Part shown: positions 22,260 to 34,550 of the stretch, in pieces
How the letters are laid out: each line of letters begins with the position of its first letter
Position numbering within the stretch: position 1 is the stretch's first letter
Source: Euclidia mi
Lineage: Eukaryota; Arthropoda; Insecta; Lepidoptera; Erebidae
Direction of reading: 5' to 3'
Assembly: GCA_944739405.2 (NCBI GenBank)
Contig: OX123186.2
Span: forward strand, 33,217,551 to 33,281,550
Length of the DNA stretch: 64,000 nt
Translations under genes and position numbers: made by a program
Notes under the pieces: generated by a model
The model's database searches: none
What the model saw: the letters and a program-made list of their open reading frames with translations, nothing else
Told to the model about the DNA's origin: nothing

Positions 22260-24355
22260 TATGTATGAACTCATTCACTTGTTTCACTCGCTGTCTATCG
22301 ATCAAAACATTACAAGCCGTAACGCATTCTTCCTTTTCAAAAACCATAACTTTCGTTTTACTTACATTCACTTTCATTCCTTTCCTCTCTAACGCACCAT
22401 GCATGATTGTTACCATCTCCTGCAATTCCTCCGCTGAAGACAAGGCAAGTATTACCTGATCATCAGCATAAAAGAGGCATTTGACGAGTAACCCATTCAT
22501 CCTTAATCCGCTCGATGGTAAACCAGTCAGTGTATGCCCCGTTTATCCTCACACAAGCTCTAGAATCCTCATAAAGGGATTTCAGAGCTCGAATGAGGCT
22601 GCTGTCCACCCCATTCACTGACAGCACCGACCACACTTCATTTCTCACCACTTTATCGTAAGCCTTTTCCTAATCCACGAATGTACAATAGACCTTTGGC
22701 CAAAAACTTTTCGAATATGCAAGGAAAAATCCTGATCCGTACATCCCATACCCTTTCGGAATCCCGCTTGTACATCCAATATATTCTTGTCGGTTACTTT
22801 CATAACTCTTTCAATCAGTACCTTTGCCTACAATTTGCCAACAATGCTGAGAAGACTAATGCCTCTATAGTTTTTGCAGTCTTGTTGCAAGCCTTTTCCT
22901 TTATAAAGAAGCACAACTACAGCTTTGGCCCAGTCATTAGGTACTCGGCCGGTGCTCCAGCACAAGTTACATAACCGCTGCAACTGACCAACTATGATGC
23001 CCTGTCCAGCCTTCAGCATTTCGACTGTAATACTATTTCATACTTCCCAGTGCCTTTTCGATCTCATTCACGCCAATAACGCTTTCATCATTGCTATCAC
23101 TATCATTCATTTCAACGATGGGTGTGTCTACCGCCTTTCTTTCAAATATACCTTCAAAATACTCTTTCCATCTCTTCAGCACGTACGATTCACCATTCAC
23201 TATCCTTCCATTCTTGTCTCTGATCGATGTGTATTCTGAGGATTGAGTTTTTCCTCGAACTGCACGAACGGATTTCCAGAATAACTTAATGTTTTTCAGA
23301 AAATCGTCAGATATCAAACTCATCTTTTTTTTCCTCTTTTTTCCTTTTAACCACTTTTTTTGACCGAAGGAACTCCTTTCTTTCTTCATCTATGTCCTCG
23401 TTCGTTGCTTTTCCCATTCTTTCATTTGCCCTGGAAGCCAACCAATCTGACCAAGTCTTCTTCTTCTCTGACACTGCTGATTGTACATCCTTGTCCCACC
23501 ATGTATTCTTAACCTTTCGTATTTTCCTTCTCTTGATCACACCACATACTTCAGACGCTACACATACTACCTCTTCTTTTAAGGACTGCCACAATTCATC
23601 TATATCATTTATGCCATCGAACCTCTCAAATCTTGCTCTCAATCTTCGTTTATACTCATCTTTCACATCTTTCTCTTGTAGATTTTCTTCTTTCCAAAAC
23701 TCTATTTTCATTATGCTTTTGATGTCGCCATCCTTTAAAGATCCCACTTATCCGGCTTAATACCAAGAAGTGGTCTGTGTGGATGCCGATACCTCGATAC
23801 ACCCTTGTATCCAACACATTCTTTCTCAATCGTTCATCTACTATTACAAAATCAATCATACTTCTTCTTACATTTTTCGCCTCACGCGTATACATTTGTA
23901 TCCTTTTGTGATCAAACATGGTGTTTGTCACACAAAGGCTCCACCCCAAACCAACCTTAAGCAGTGCTTTTCCATTTTCATTCACACTCATCACCGAATG
24001 CACCTAACACCTTTTCAAATCCATTTCGTTTTACTCCCATCCATCCATTGAAATCCCCTTACAAGATCAATCTTTCGTTATCCTTACATTTCCTCAAAAT
24101 ATATCTTAAACTCTCCCAAAACTCCTGCCTTTCATCTTGCTCTTGCTATGACATACCCGTAACTATATTGACTGGGGCCCAATAATAAATATATAGTATA
24201 GCATAGTAGCCTAGCATTTACACATTCAAACTCTTTTACACACTCATTCATTCGTGCAAATAGTATTACACCAACTCCCTTGCAGGCTCTAGTGGTACTA
24301 TCTATCGACCCCAGACCAATACGCCGTATATGCGCCATGCTGGGTGGTGTCGATA
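22260..24355 (-). mobile_element. RTE-type LINE, truncated and broken, minus strand
   Basis: Read on the minus strand: a start of the endonuclease (MNECVKEFECVNARL at about 24250), a TRVYRGIGIHTDHFLV block (about 23790-23840), linker with WWDKDVQSA (about 23480), RT motifs LYKGKG…KNYRGISLLSI (about 22850-22930), and catalytic FYADDQVILA (about 22450-22480). It stops abruptly at about 22260 against the SINE tail, so its 3' end is missing. Many frame breaks. Its closest relative in the window is the plus-strand copy at 28807-31598. Confidence 0.8.
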
Positions 24356-25040
24356 TTTTGGCTGCCGAAAATTTAAAACCACTTTCGAACGAGGCTGATT
24401 TGTGTCTTGAAATAACCAACAGATAAGATGCCGCTCTTGTGCTGTATTGATTAACATCCCTAACCCATGTCCCTAACCATGTCAACTTCTTATAGACGTA
24501 ATTCGGTTTTTGAAATTTAACTATTCCAAAGAGTAAGGTCGCCAAATGTAAATGTCTCCGCGCAACCATCTTCATGATGTTCCCACTATTTAGAAATGGA
24601 GTGACATGTGTGAGGTTCCCACTATTTAGAAATGGAGTGACAGAAATGGAGTACATGGTGGAATACTATAGCAGAACCGAGCACATGCATTTTGTACACG
24701 TTGAATTACCTTCTCCGTTCTTTTCAGTAAACAAGACCCGAATACAGTGTCTGCATAATTGAGTTTGGCTAGGAATAGAGTTTTGCAAAGCAAAATCCGC
24801 ATGTCGGTACTCAGATGCCGGCGAATTCGGTATAGCAGTTTGTGACGGTAGAAACAGTTTTTAACAGCTTCAAGTACATGCGTCTCAAACTGCAGTTCAC
24901 CATCTACAACTAAGCCCAGATTGCGAGCCTCACTAACCTGGTCTATGGGACAGTTAGAAACCATCACTACAGGATTAAGGTCTTCTATTCTTTTGATGCA
25001 TTCCTTTGAGCCTAATATTAAATACTTGTATGTAGTAGGA
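24355..25040 (-). pseudogene. CR1/jockey-type reverse transcriptase C-terminal fragment
   Basis: On the minus strand: an EARNLGLVVDGELQFETHV block (about 24880-24930), YRIRRHLSTDMRILLCKTL, then RRLH-type LHLATLLFGIVKFQKP and SYLLVISRHKSASF. These follow the order of the C-terminal thumb region of a CR1/jockey-type RT, distinct from the RTE beside it. A tandem duplication based on TTCCCACTATTTAGAAATGG (24577-24599 and 24615-24637) disrupts it. Confidence 0.7.
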
Positions 25041-25271
25041 TTTTTAGGTTACATCATCTTTGGAATGTTTTTATTCAGCCCAAAGAAGTTTTGCCGAAAT
25101 TATATAAAGTTGATGTGTTAAATTGGATCTTTTTTTTCCTGCTGTCACGTCACAACGAAAATGTTAGGGCACGATTTTTGTTTCTGTGCAAAAATGGCTA
25201 GGAGACTGGCGATTAAAAAGTGAGAAGAGGCCCACACCCAGGACTGGGACAGTTTATACAGGGGGTGGACA

Positions 25272-28200
25272 ATATTAAAATAAATAATTTAGGTATATAA
25301 CTCATATACGACCGGTTTTTTGGACATTGAATAATATAGCGACCAATTTATGTAAACTTTTCACATAACATTTTAATGTAATGTCCAGGCTTGGATGTAA
25401 TATACAAATAATACCGAAAATTCAGTCATCATAAACGAATTAATACACCAAATCACGCCCATATTAACTTAATAACTGTGTCGCATATAATGCCACTATT
25501 TGACTCTATTTCGTATTTAAGTTAGATTGCACCAACTATTAACACGACTTTTGCAATATACATAATATTCATCACAAATTTGATACACGAATTCAAAATA
25601 CATGTCCTTTATATAAGTACACCAAATAAATGAGCCTGGTCGAAAAAGGCAACGAGTGAACTACACCGACACGAGAACCTTGTTAAGTGCGACGCCCGCA
25701 AACATGTCAACGCAGTACTTTAATTACGAGACATATTCCAACGCTGACTGTCAAACAATTTTGTTCAGTTGTCATCCGACTTGTTTCTGAACGTTTTGGT
25801 GCATTGTTTCATATTGTATTATTATATTTAAATTCTATGACTATGTATTGTTACTTACTAAAAGCTCTTTAATGCGGGGTCTCTTTCGCACTGTATAATT
25901 TTCAGGAAACCCGTTTTCTTCTCCACCCGAAGTTATTTTAACTTATTTCTAGATCGTTTAACTTTGATATATTGTCTTTTTATTGGATTCATTTTAACCA
26001 AGATGTGTTCTGTTGTCACTAAGTGCTTTTACAGTTTTTGATACGATTACGGACTTAGATTAGAGTTACGTAAAAGACTTAAATGTGCATTTTAGATTGG
26101 AGTTAAGTAAAATACTTAAATGTGCATTATTATGGACGAATATTAATATAATTGTAAGTACAGAATCTTTGAAGTTCACAAACGCGATTGATTGGTAGAT
26201 CCACTAGCGCTTTGCTAAATTTGATATTATAATTTATCCAGCTATAGCATGAATATATAGAGATATATTCATACTATAACTGGCTGAACTAAGCTTCTTA
26301 AAAAGATAACTGAAGTATATTTAATATAACGTTGTGACTGGAATGGGTCCTTTCTAATTTATTATTTCGGCTTAACGTCTTGCCTTTCTGATACGAGGCA
26401 ACTTTTATCCATTTCATTCACTTGGTACGTAAATGTTAATCTAAATGATTTTTATTGTTTATAAATCACGTTCTACCATTGTTAATGCGCATGTATGTTA
26501 GAAGGATTTTTATTAATTACGAAATTTATTTACACATTTGTACAGCCTTACATGTATATAGCATCAGCTCGTAGGCAAAAGTTTTGAATTAGCAGCTAAA
26601 TCTTTACGGAAATGAGGAACGGTGGTTTTGTCATATTTTATTTTATTTTGTTGCTATTGTGCTAATGATTTTTCACCGCCGAGATTACATTTTCAGAGAA
26701 TATTAAATTTCTATGTCATCAATGTTATTATTTTATACGATATATTACATTTACTTCCAAATTTACAACACACGTTTATCATTCATACGCACAGACCTTG
26801 TCAGATCTTATCAGTAAAATGTTGAATTTCTAAACTTTCATAAACGTATGTAAAATTATTCCTGTAATAAATAAAATAAAAGTGACTTTCGTAGTAGAGG
26901 TGTAGTAGCCACTTTGCAGGTACTTACTGGAGACTAAGCGAATAAATCTAGTTGAATTCTCTTTGCAAACGCTGTTTGTAGAAGTAATCTTATAAATAAT
27001 ACCGTTTAAAATGAAACGTAAAGCAGCTATTTTAAAGTGTGAAATGGTGTGTAGTTCGAGTCTGATATTCTTGTTTGTAAATGGTATTCTGAAAATATAT
27101 ATACACATCGTTATTAAAACAGTTTTTTGCTGTGCAGTCTGCATGAAATGGTGTTTGATGTAAAGAAAAGTTATCCTTTAATGATAAAATATCACGCTTT
27201 GTCTGTGTATTATGGGATTTCAGAATTAAGGAGGTTAAAGAAGGGTTGGAAAACTGTTCGACAATTCACTGATTCATTAGCTAACACTTTAAAATGCAGC
27301 TAATACTGAACTCATTATATAAACGTCTACTGGTATATCATTACGTGGTCCCTTCATTAACGCATTAAAGACATGTTTTTTCTAATTGAGAGACATCACG
27401 TATTTTTTACTTTTTAAACGAAATCACAAAACGGGCCAGCGTTAAAACGGATAAATGGCAACAACATCGCAACATACGGACCGTTATAATTAAATGCTGA
27501 ACTGAAAGGGATAAAAAGAAACTCATTTGTGCTGGGCATGTTATGAGATTAAACCGCATGTGTTCGGATGTGTTCGCAATGTTTCGTAGTTTTACGTCTG
27601 CGTTTTCTGGCGAACTTCTAATTATAGTCTGTACAAGTTAGCATGATCTTTTTGACAGATGTAATTTTTTCAGATCGACATAACCTTGCAATGACGAACA
27701 TATTATTTTCTTAATTTAATGATTTAAGAAATTGTTCAAATATTAAAAAAAATACATATAATACAAAAGTCCCCAAAGATTCAAGCATTATCCGAAAATT
27801 TTAAGACTTTTTATTGCTTCAAAGTAAAATTTAAATAGGAACCCTGAAAATAAAAGACGCTTGTACAATGTTACATCGGTCGGACGGATGGGACACGAAT
27901 AACAGGCAGTAACAGTTACAAATATCGATTACAAAAAATTCCTCCGGACCTCCCGTCAAATTTAAATAGTAGTTCAGATCATGAAATTAAACAACTTTTC
28001 CAAAGAAACATGGATCGAAAAGTGAGAAAAAACTCGACCCTACTATAGAAAACTGCTCCATCACGTGGTCGATTTCGTATGGAAGGTCTGAATTTCTTTT
28101 TACACTTTTCGACCCGTGTTTTTTTAGGAAAGTTGTTTACTTTCATGGTTTGGAACACCTATTTAAATTTGGCGGGAGGTCCAAAAATAACCCTGTAATA

Positions 28201-28780
28201 TAATAGGTATTTAATATGAATATTAACCACCGTCGCTTATCTACCCAATGTTTTATATGTCTAGTGCAATAAAGAATTTCACACATAATACAACCACACC
28301 ATCTCGTCACAGTTACAAGTATTTTAAAACGTTATTTTTTGGACTACAAGATATTTTCTGTTTACCATCACTAGCCCGTCTGCCAAAACGATCAAGCTAA
28401 CTTGTACAGGGTATAACTTTTACTTCGTCAAACACGATCGCCGCTATTCGGCTTGATTCGGCGTTGTCCGCGTGTCATTGCACATTGATTTATTGTTTGT
28501 TTTGTTCTGTTTTGGAACAAAAATAATAACGCTAAAATGTACTTACATCACATTTCTCATGAATTTTCATGTGTATCGTTTTGGAATGTTTTTATACTGT
28601 CCAAAAAAGATATTTCCAAAATTAAATTGAGTTTATATTATAAATTGGATCTTATCCATACTACCTTATAGTATAAATACAAAAGTGTTTTCTTGTTTAT
28701 TTGATCTTTATCTAGTTAGTTATGTTAGGTTATTATTTTTCTATGTGGAAATGACTAGGAGGCTGGCAATTTTAAAAGTC
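25272..28780. repeat. Segment D2 of the diverged tandem duplication
   Basis: Colinear with D1 but without D1's LTR-type insertion, 18-kb SINE and 22-25-kb block. It carries its own insertion at 27627-28411, and the RTE element begins just past its end. Confidence 0.75.
27627..28411. mobile_element. 785-bp non-autonomous DNA transposon with internal fold-back
   Basis: The termini are GTCTGTACAAGTTAGC and the inverse complement of CCCTGTACAAGTTAGC. TATA flanks both sides (27623-27626 and 28412-28415). The corresponding D1 site (about 21532) is uninterrupted. Inside, about 27945-28010 and 28105-28185 form a long imperfect inverted repeat (GGACCTCCCGTCAAATTTAA…). No coding capacity. A TA-type target suggests mobilisation by a Tc1/mariner-like transposase. 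Confidence 0.75.
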
Positions 28781-28806
28781 TACTTTTTACCGCTATATAT
28801 CTCACG

Positions 28807-31579
28807 AATGAATGAGTGCGTTAAGGAATATGAATGTGTAAATGCTAGACTATTGTGGATGAGAATGAAAGTAGGACTTACTCGTCTCTTTATTGTAGGG
28901 GTTTACGCCCCGGTCAATATAGTAGCGGGTAGGTCACAGCAAGAACAAGACGAAAGGCAGGAATTTTGGAAGAACTTAAGAGCGATTTTGAGGAAATGTA
29001 AGGATAACGAAAGATTGATCTTGTTAGGTTAGGTTAGGTTAGTTCAATGGATGGGTGGGAGTAAAACGAGATGGATTTGAAAGGGTTTTAGGTGGATTTG
29101 GTGATGAGAGTGTGAATGAAAATGGAAAAGTTTTGCTTGAGGTTTGTTTAGAGTGGAGCCTTTGTGTGACAAACACCATGTTTGATCACAAAAGGATACA
29201 CATGTATACGCGTGAGGCTAAGAATGATAGAAGAAGTATGATTTATTTTGTAATTGTAGATGAACGTTTGAGAAAGAATGTGTTAGATACAAGGGTGTAT
29301 CGAGGGATCGGCATCCACACAGACCACTTCTTGGTGATGAGCCGGATAAGTGGACTCTTTAAAGGATGGCGACACCGAGAACATTATGAAAATAGGATCC
29401 TAGAAAGAATAAAAGTAGAAAATCTGCAAGAAAAAGATATAAAAGATGAGTATAAGCGAAGATTGATAGCAAGATTTGAGAGGTTCGATGGCATAAATGA
29501 TATGGAAGAATTATGGCAATCTTTTAAAGAAGAGATAGTATGTGTAGCGTCTGAAGTATGCGGTGTGATCTAGAGACGGAAAATACGAAAGGTTAAGAAT
29601 GGAAAGAGAAGAAGAAAGCTTAGTTAGATTGGTTGGCTGCCAGAGCAAATGAAAGAATGGGAAAGGCAACAAATGATGACATAGATGAAGCAAGAGAGGA
29701 GTTTGTTAGGTCAAAAAGAATTGTGAAAGAAATTGTTAAAAGGAAAAAAGAGGAAAAGAAAGATGAGTTTGATAGCAGAATATCTGATGATTTCCGGAGA
29801 AACATAAAGTTTTTCTGGAAATCCGTTCGTGCAGTTGGACGAAGAACTCAATCCTAAGAATACACGTCAATCAGAGACAAGAATGGAAAGATAGTGAATG
29901 GTGAATCATGCGTGCTGAAGAGATGGAAGGAGTATTTTGAAGGTCTATTTGAAAGAACGGCGATAGAGACATCGATCGACGAAATTAATGGTAATAATAG
30001 CAATGATGAAAGCGATATTGGTCTGGATGAGATTGTGAAGGCGTTGGGAAGTATGAAATTAGGTAAGGCTGCAGGACATGATAGGATTACAGTTGAAATG
30101 CTGAAGGCTGGACAGGGCATCATAGTTGGTCAGCTGCAGCGCTTATTTAAACTGTGCTGGAGCACCGGCCGAGTACCTGATGACTGGACCAGAGCGGTGG
30201 TTGTGCCTCTTTATAAGGGAAAAGGCTCGCAACAAGACTGCAAGAACTATAGAGGCATTAGCCTTCTCAGCATTGTTGGCAAATTGTATGCGAAGGTACT
30301 AATTGAAAGAGTTATGGAAGTAACCGTCAAGAAAATATGGGATGTACAAGCAGGATTCCGAAAGGGTATGGGGTGCACGGATCAAGTCTTTTCCTTGCGG
30401 TGCGTAGCCGAAAAATTCTTGGCCAAAGGTCAAAAGGTCTATTGCGCATTCGTGGATTTGGAAAAGGCTCACGATAAAGTGGTGAGAAATGAAATGTGGT
30501 CGGTACTGTCGATGTATGGGGTGAACAGCAGCCTCATACGAGCTCTGAAATCCCTTTATGAAGATTCTAGAGCTTGTGTGAGGATAAATGGGTCGTACAC
30601 GGATTGGTTTACCATCGAAACAGGTGTTAGACAGGGATGTGTAGCGTCGCCGTGGCTGTTCAACCTCTTCATGGACAGTTGTTTGCAAGATTTGAAAAAT
30701 AGTGACTGTGGATTAAGGATGAATGAGTAACTTGTCAAATGCCTCCTTTATGCTGATGATCAGGTTATACTTGCGTCTTCAGCGGAGGAGTTGCAGGAGA
30801 TGGTAACAATCATGCATGGTGCGTTAGAGAGGAAATTAATTAAAGTAAATGTAAGTAAAACGAAAGTTATGGTTTTTGAAAAGGAGGAATGCGTTACGGC
30901 TTGTAATGTTATGATCGATGGACAGCGAGTGGAGCAAGTGAATGAGTTTGTATATTTAGGTACGCTGTTTACAAGAGATGGTAAGAATGTAGAAGATATT
31001 GAAAGAAGAGTTAATGCAGGTAATAGAGTGAATGGAGCTCTGAAAGCGTTTATGAATAGCCAAAAAGTTGCCAAAAAGGCACGTTTGGCTGTCCATAGAG
31101 GGGTGTTAGTACCTACTCTTATGTATGGTAGTGATAGTTGGGTATGGCAGAAGAGTCATGAAAGAAGAATAAATGTTGTAGAAATGAGAGCACTGCGAAA
31201 TATGTGTGCTGTTTCTTTGACTGACAGAGTAAAGAATTGTGTGATAAGAGAGTGTTGTGGGGTAAAAGAAGATGTAGTGACAAGCATCGAGAAAGGTATG
31301 CTAAGATGGTTTGGACACGTGGAGAGTATGGATGACGAAAGACTGACCAAGCAGATATATAAGGCAAGTATGGAAGGGACAAGACGAAGGGGAAGACCTA
31401 GGCGGACGTTCTCTGACCAGATTGGAGACATCCTAAAGACAGGACAGGTTAGAAGTACCCTGAACAGAAGAGCATGCATGAGGAATCTGATGGGAGAGAA
31501 TGAAGCAAGAGAGATATGTCAAGATCGTTGCAAATGGCGCTCCGTAGTCTCTGCCTACCCCTCCGGGAAACAGGCGTGA
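28807..31579 (+). pseudogene. RTE endonuclease-reverse transcriptase, several stops
   Basis: The endonuclease part holds FIVGVYAPVN (about 28893) and GIGIHTDHFLV (about 29310). The RT has LGKAAGHDRITVEML (about 30060), LYKGKG and NYRGISLLSIVGK (about 30210-30290), QAGFRKGMGCTDQ (about 30345), TGVRQGCVASPWLFN (about 30620) and LLYADDQVILA (about 30745). The C-terminal domain has MLRWFGHVE and RRRGRPRRTF (about 31300-31410). The protein would nick target DNA and copy the element RNA. Breaks: TAG 29030-29032 (made by the TTAGG tract), TAG 29571-29573, a deletion around 29605-29625, TAA 29855-29857, and TAA 30728-30730 just before the catalytic box. From 29894 to 31579 that last TAA is the only interruption. 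Confidence 0.88.
29024..29042 (+). repeat. (TTAGG)n telomere-like tract inside the RTE
   Basis: Three full TTAGG units plus TTAG replace the few bases that should link LILLG with the following FNGW-type motif of the endonuclease, and create a stop. Confidence 0.85.
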
Positions 31580-31609
31580 ATCTATGTATGTATGTATGTA
31601 TATCTCACG

Positions 31610-33305
31610 ATAATTCTCGAGGCATTAGCAGTAAATACGTAAATTAAGCATACTCGGATGTATTCAATCCGCAAAATTGAATTTACAATTTCTAATGTGT
31701 TAATTAAGCTTGTTGAAAAGCTTGACACGTTGCAAAGCTTCCTGTGTCAGGTTATTTTTATTTTGTAAATCTATTTGGCACATGTAATCAAATCGTCGGT
31801 CACGATGACACCCTAAAATATTTAATTAAATTGGTCAGTTGCAGTGATTTTGTCAATTTGTTATAACGTAAAATCAGTAAGTAAAACATAATTTTAATAA
31901 AAATTAAGACGTGAAATAAATTGTTCACATCAAAACTGCTGTATTCAAACGAATTGTTCCCCAAATTCAAATTTAATTCGTTTCCATTAATAAATTTCAA
32001 GCTATCGCTTGAGCATAAACAAATATACAAATAAGGCGCAAAATATCAAATTCAAGTTTCGAATATCAACCCAGTATCGACAACTAAACTCATTTAAACT
32101 ATTGCTGCGACAAAATATTTCGGACTCAAAACTCGGGCAGCACGAAATTTTGATACTGAAAATAATTTTACTTCTCTCCCGTATACCTATTACGACTAAA
32201 ATTTTAAGGTTAATGTATAATACAAGCTATACTTTATCTTTGTATCTTTTGTAAGCATTTAATTATAATGATTAGTTTTTATAAAAAAATTTGGATTGAG
32301 AGTGGACATATTTTTTTAATTACTGGCGCTAAAAATCGACACTGCTTCGACATGCATTAGCTAAAATTATCATACAAATGCTGTCAAATTTCAAGATATT
32401 ACACATTTAAACACACATAACACATACGAATAAAAAATAATATACTACTTATATTTTTTGTAAAAATATCATTTTGGCATAATATCTATTAACTGCGGAA
32501 ATAACACTTGCAAAGGTTAATGGCTAATGTACGTAATACTACTACATTCTCTAATCAAGATAGTTTTTTTACAACACCAACATCAAATCTGCAGCTACAA
32601 AAGTGTAACAGAAGATAATACATTATAAAATTGTTATAAGTAGTCCGAACCGTGTTCTAAACTGTTGTATTATGCTAACGTTTTATTCGGGATGAGGATA
32701 TTATTTCACCGAGCACTAAACGGTTTAGTGGTCAAACGTGTCCGGCACGGTATAGCCAGTAACTTTTATGTCAAAAATTGTACATTCTCGCTGAAGTAAT
32801 GACATTTTGCCGGCACTTACTGACTACAGTGTATCTGTGTAGTCAACATTGTAGCTCGACTCTTCCTTTTGTTTTAACAAAGTTGGAACTAGAGCTAATT
32901 TTCTGTAAGCATACCGACCACACTGACATGTGTTGTGTATTCTACTGGCATTTCTCCAAGTGAGTTTGTTTAGCTAAGTATCAGACGTTCGCAGATATCA
33001 ATTGAGTTTCAGATTGAGAAAATTTTATGGTTGAACATTTTGGAATAATTCTCTCCATTTAATGTTGCTTTATTTTTCTTAATTGCAAGTTATTCCAAAG
33101 AAAAAGTTCAATGACTTCTTTGGTGTTGCGGTTGTTACACATTGAGATTATACAACAGTTAACGGATTTTATTGCGATATATTAGTTTCACTGAGTTATT
33201 ATATTTAAATCGAATTATCTAGAAACAAATTCATTTTTAATTCATTGCTAGCCAAAGTTTCGATTTCTTTACAGAAGTCATGGTCATGGCAGATTGACGT
33301 GATAT
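31610..33305. other. Unassigned AT-rich sequence
   Basis: No gene or repeat family was recognised. Short frames at 31800-32254 and 32778-32963 have no protein-family features. Confidence 0.4.
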
Positions 33306-33830
33306 TTGTCTATTTATCTATCGTCACGCCTGTCTCCCATTGGGGTAGGCAGAGAGTATGGAACGCCAAATGCTCCGGTTGAAACACACCTCTTTCGCTT
33401 CCTCGACATTCATTAACCTCATCATACATGCTCGCCGGTTATGGGTACTTTTAATTTGGCCCTTTTTTAATACGTCACCTATTTGGTCAGCGTACGACCG
33501 TCTTGGGCGCCCCCTACCGACATCTCCATTCAGTCTTACACGATACACTTCTTTCGTATTTCTTCTTTCATCCATCCGTTCCAAATGTCCAAACCATCGC
33601 AACATTCCTTTTTCAATCTTTATCACTACATCTTCTTTCAGACCACACTTCTCTCATATCACACTGTTTTTCACTTTATCTATCAGCCTTACTCCGCACA
33701 TACTCCTTAAAGCTCTCATCTCCACAGCATTAATTCTACTTTCATGCTTCTTCTGCCATACCCGTGATTCGCTACCATACATCAGCGTTGGCGCCAAAAC
33801 TCCCTGCAGCACAGCAAGGCGAGATAGTTG
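33306..33830 (-). pseudogene. RTE LINE 3'-terminal fragment
   Basis: On the minus strand, frame 33324-33626 reads IEKGMLRWFGHLERMDE, then GRGRPRRSYADQIGDV, NRRACMMRLM, and ends LSAYPNGRQA. This is the same C-terminal domain as the end of the RTE at 31300-31579, but clearly diverged, so a different subfamily. Upstream motifs to about 33830 are frameshifted. Confidence 0.8.
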
Positions 33831-34304
33831 TCTTTTTCTAGAATATATAATTAGTTATCTCAAGGTACCCGATTTTTTTTAACTATTGGTGTTACTTACT
33901 ATTCAGTGAGCTCATTCTGCGTAAATAGTAACCAGTAGTTGAAAATGTATATCTCAAGTTTTGGTTTTTAATTGAATTAAGGGACTTGCTTAAGACATAA
34001 AACGATGGTATTCTCGTTGAAGTAATACATTTTTTTTATAATTTAATATCGCTTCACTTATTCTTTAGCTTTTTAAGTGTAAAGTGTCCATTATAGTGTC
34101 ATTTATGCTAATGTATATCATTTGTCTAGTAGTTTGCCACTCGACGTGCACGGCCTCAGGGGTTTTAATTAATCTGGTTCCCTTCATTACAGTTTCACAG
34201 TGTATGATTTCTCTTTGTACATTATAGGCCCTTGGAAACTTTTGATTTTATTTTTACAAAAATCACCGCAGTGTTAATTACTTTTTATTGTTTATTTTTC
34301 GTGT
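33831..34304. other. Unassigned sequence
   Basis: AT-rich, nothing recognised. Confidence 0.4.
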
Positions 34305-34550
34305 GAGTGTGTGGCCAACTCTGGTGTCGGAGTTTTCAGACCGCCCGAGGGCCTCCGACATGATCTAACGATCCTTATCTTTAGACAAGAACCGGGGCCG
34401 ACAGCTTTACATGCCCTCCGAAGCACGGTACCGCTCAGATGTAAATGCCACACCACACGGTCACCCATCCAAGTGGGGACCTGTGAAAGCGTTACTTAAC
34501 TTAGCCGATCTGTTACGATCGGCAAGCCAAGTCTCGCTATGAGCGCACAC
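34305..34550 (-). mobile_element. 5S-rRNA-derived SINE (SINE3-like)
   Basis: The minus strand reads GATCGGCTAAGTTAAGTAAC and CACTTGGATGGGTGACCG, close to the 5S rRNA internal promoter (GAAGTTAAGCAACG … TTGGATGGGTGACCG). A non-5S body follows (TGCTTCGGAGGGCATGTAAA, GTCGGCCCC) of a kind common in lepidopteran repeats and similar to the sequence near 61920. The 5S-like part is about 70-100 bases and imperfect, so it is a retroposon, not a functional 5S gene. Confidence 0.65.

Larger units (their letters stand above)
13490..25210. repeat. Segment D1 of a diverged tandem duplication
   Basis: Blocks of D1 recur in order in D2 (25272-28780): 13490-13780 with 25272-25560; 16580-17220 with 25562-26080; 17510-17590 with 26360-26430; 20250-20610 with 26530-26860; 20850-21600 with 26890-28480; and 25060-25210 with 28585-28770. 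D1 is longer because it carries the LTR-type insertion (13784-16580), a SINE (18268), a SINE plus RTE plus RT fragment (22013-25040), and other extra sequence. Non-coding; I recognise no gene in either copy. Confidence 0.75.
28807..31598 (+). mobile_element. 5'-truncated RTE-type LINE with target-site duplication
   Basis: It is flanked by TATATCTCACG at 28796-28806 and 31599-31609. Its body starts in the endonuclease domain and ends ACCCCTCCGGGAAACAGGCG…(TATG)n. A 5' truncation, a short direct repeat and a microsatellite tail are what target-primed reverse transcription leaves. Confidence 0.9.

Noticed and set aside
34458..34522. Possible 5S rRNA gene on the minus strand
   Set aside because: Only the internal promoter part matches well; flanks are SINE body, so it is a retroposon.
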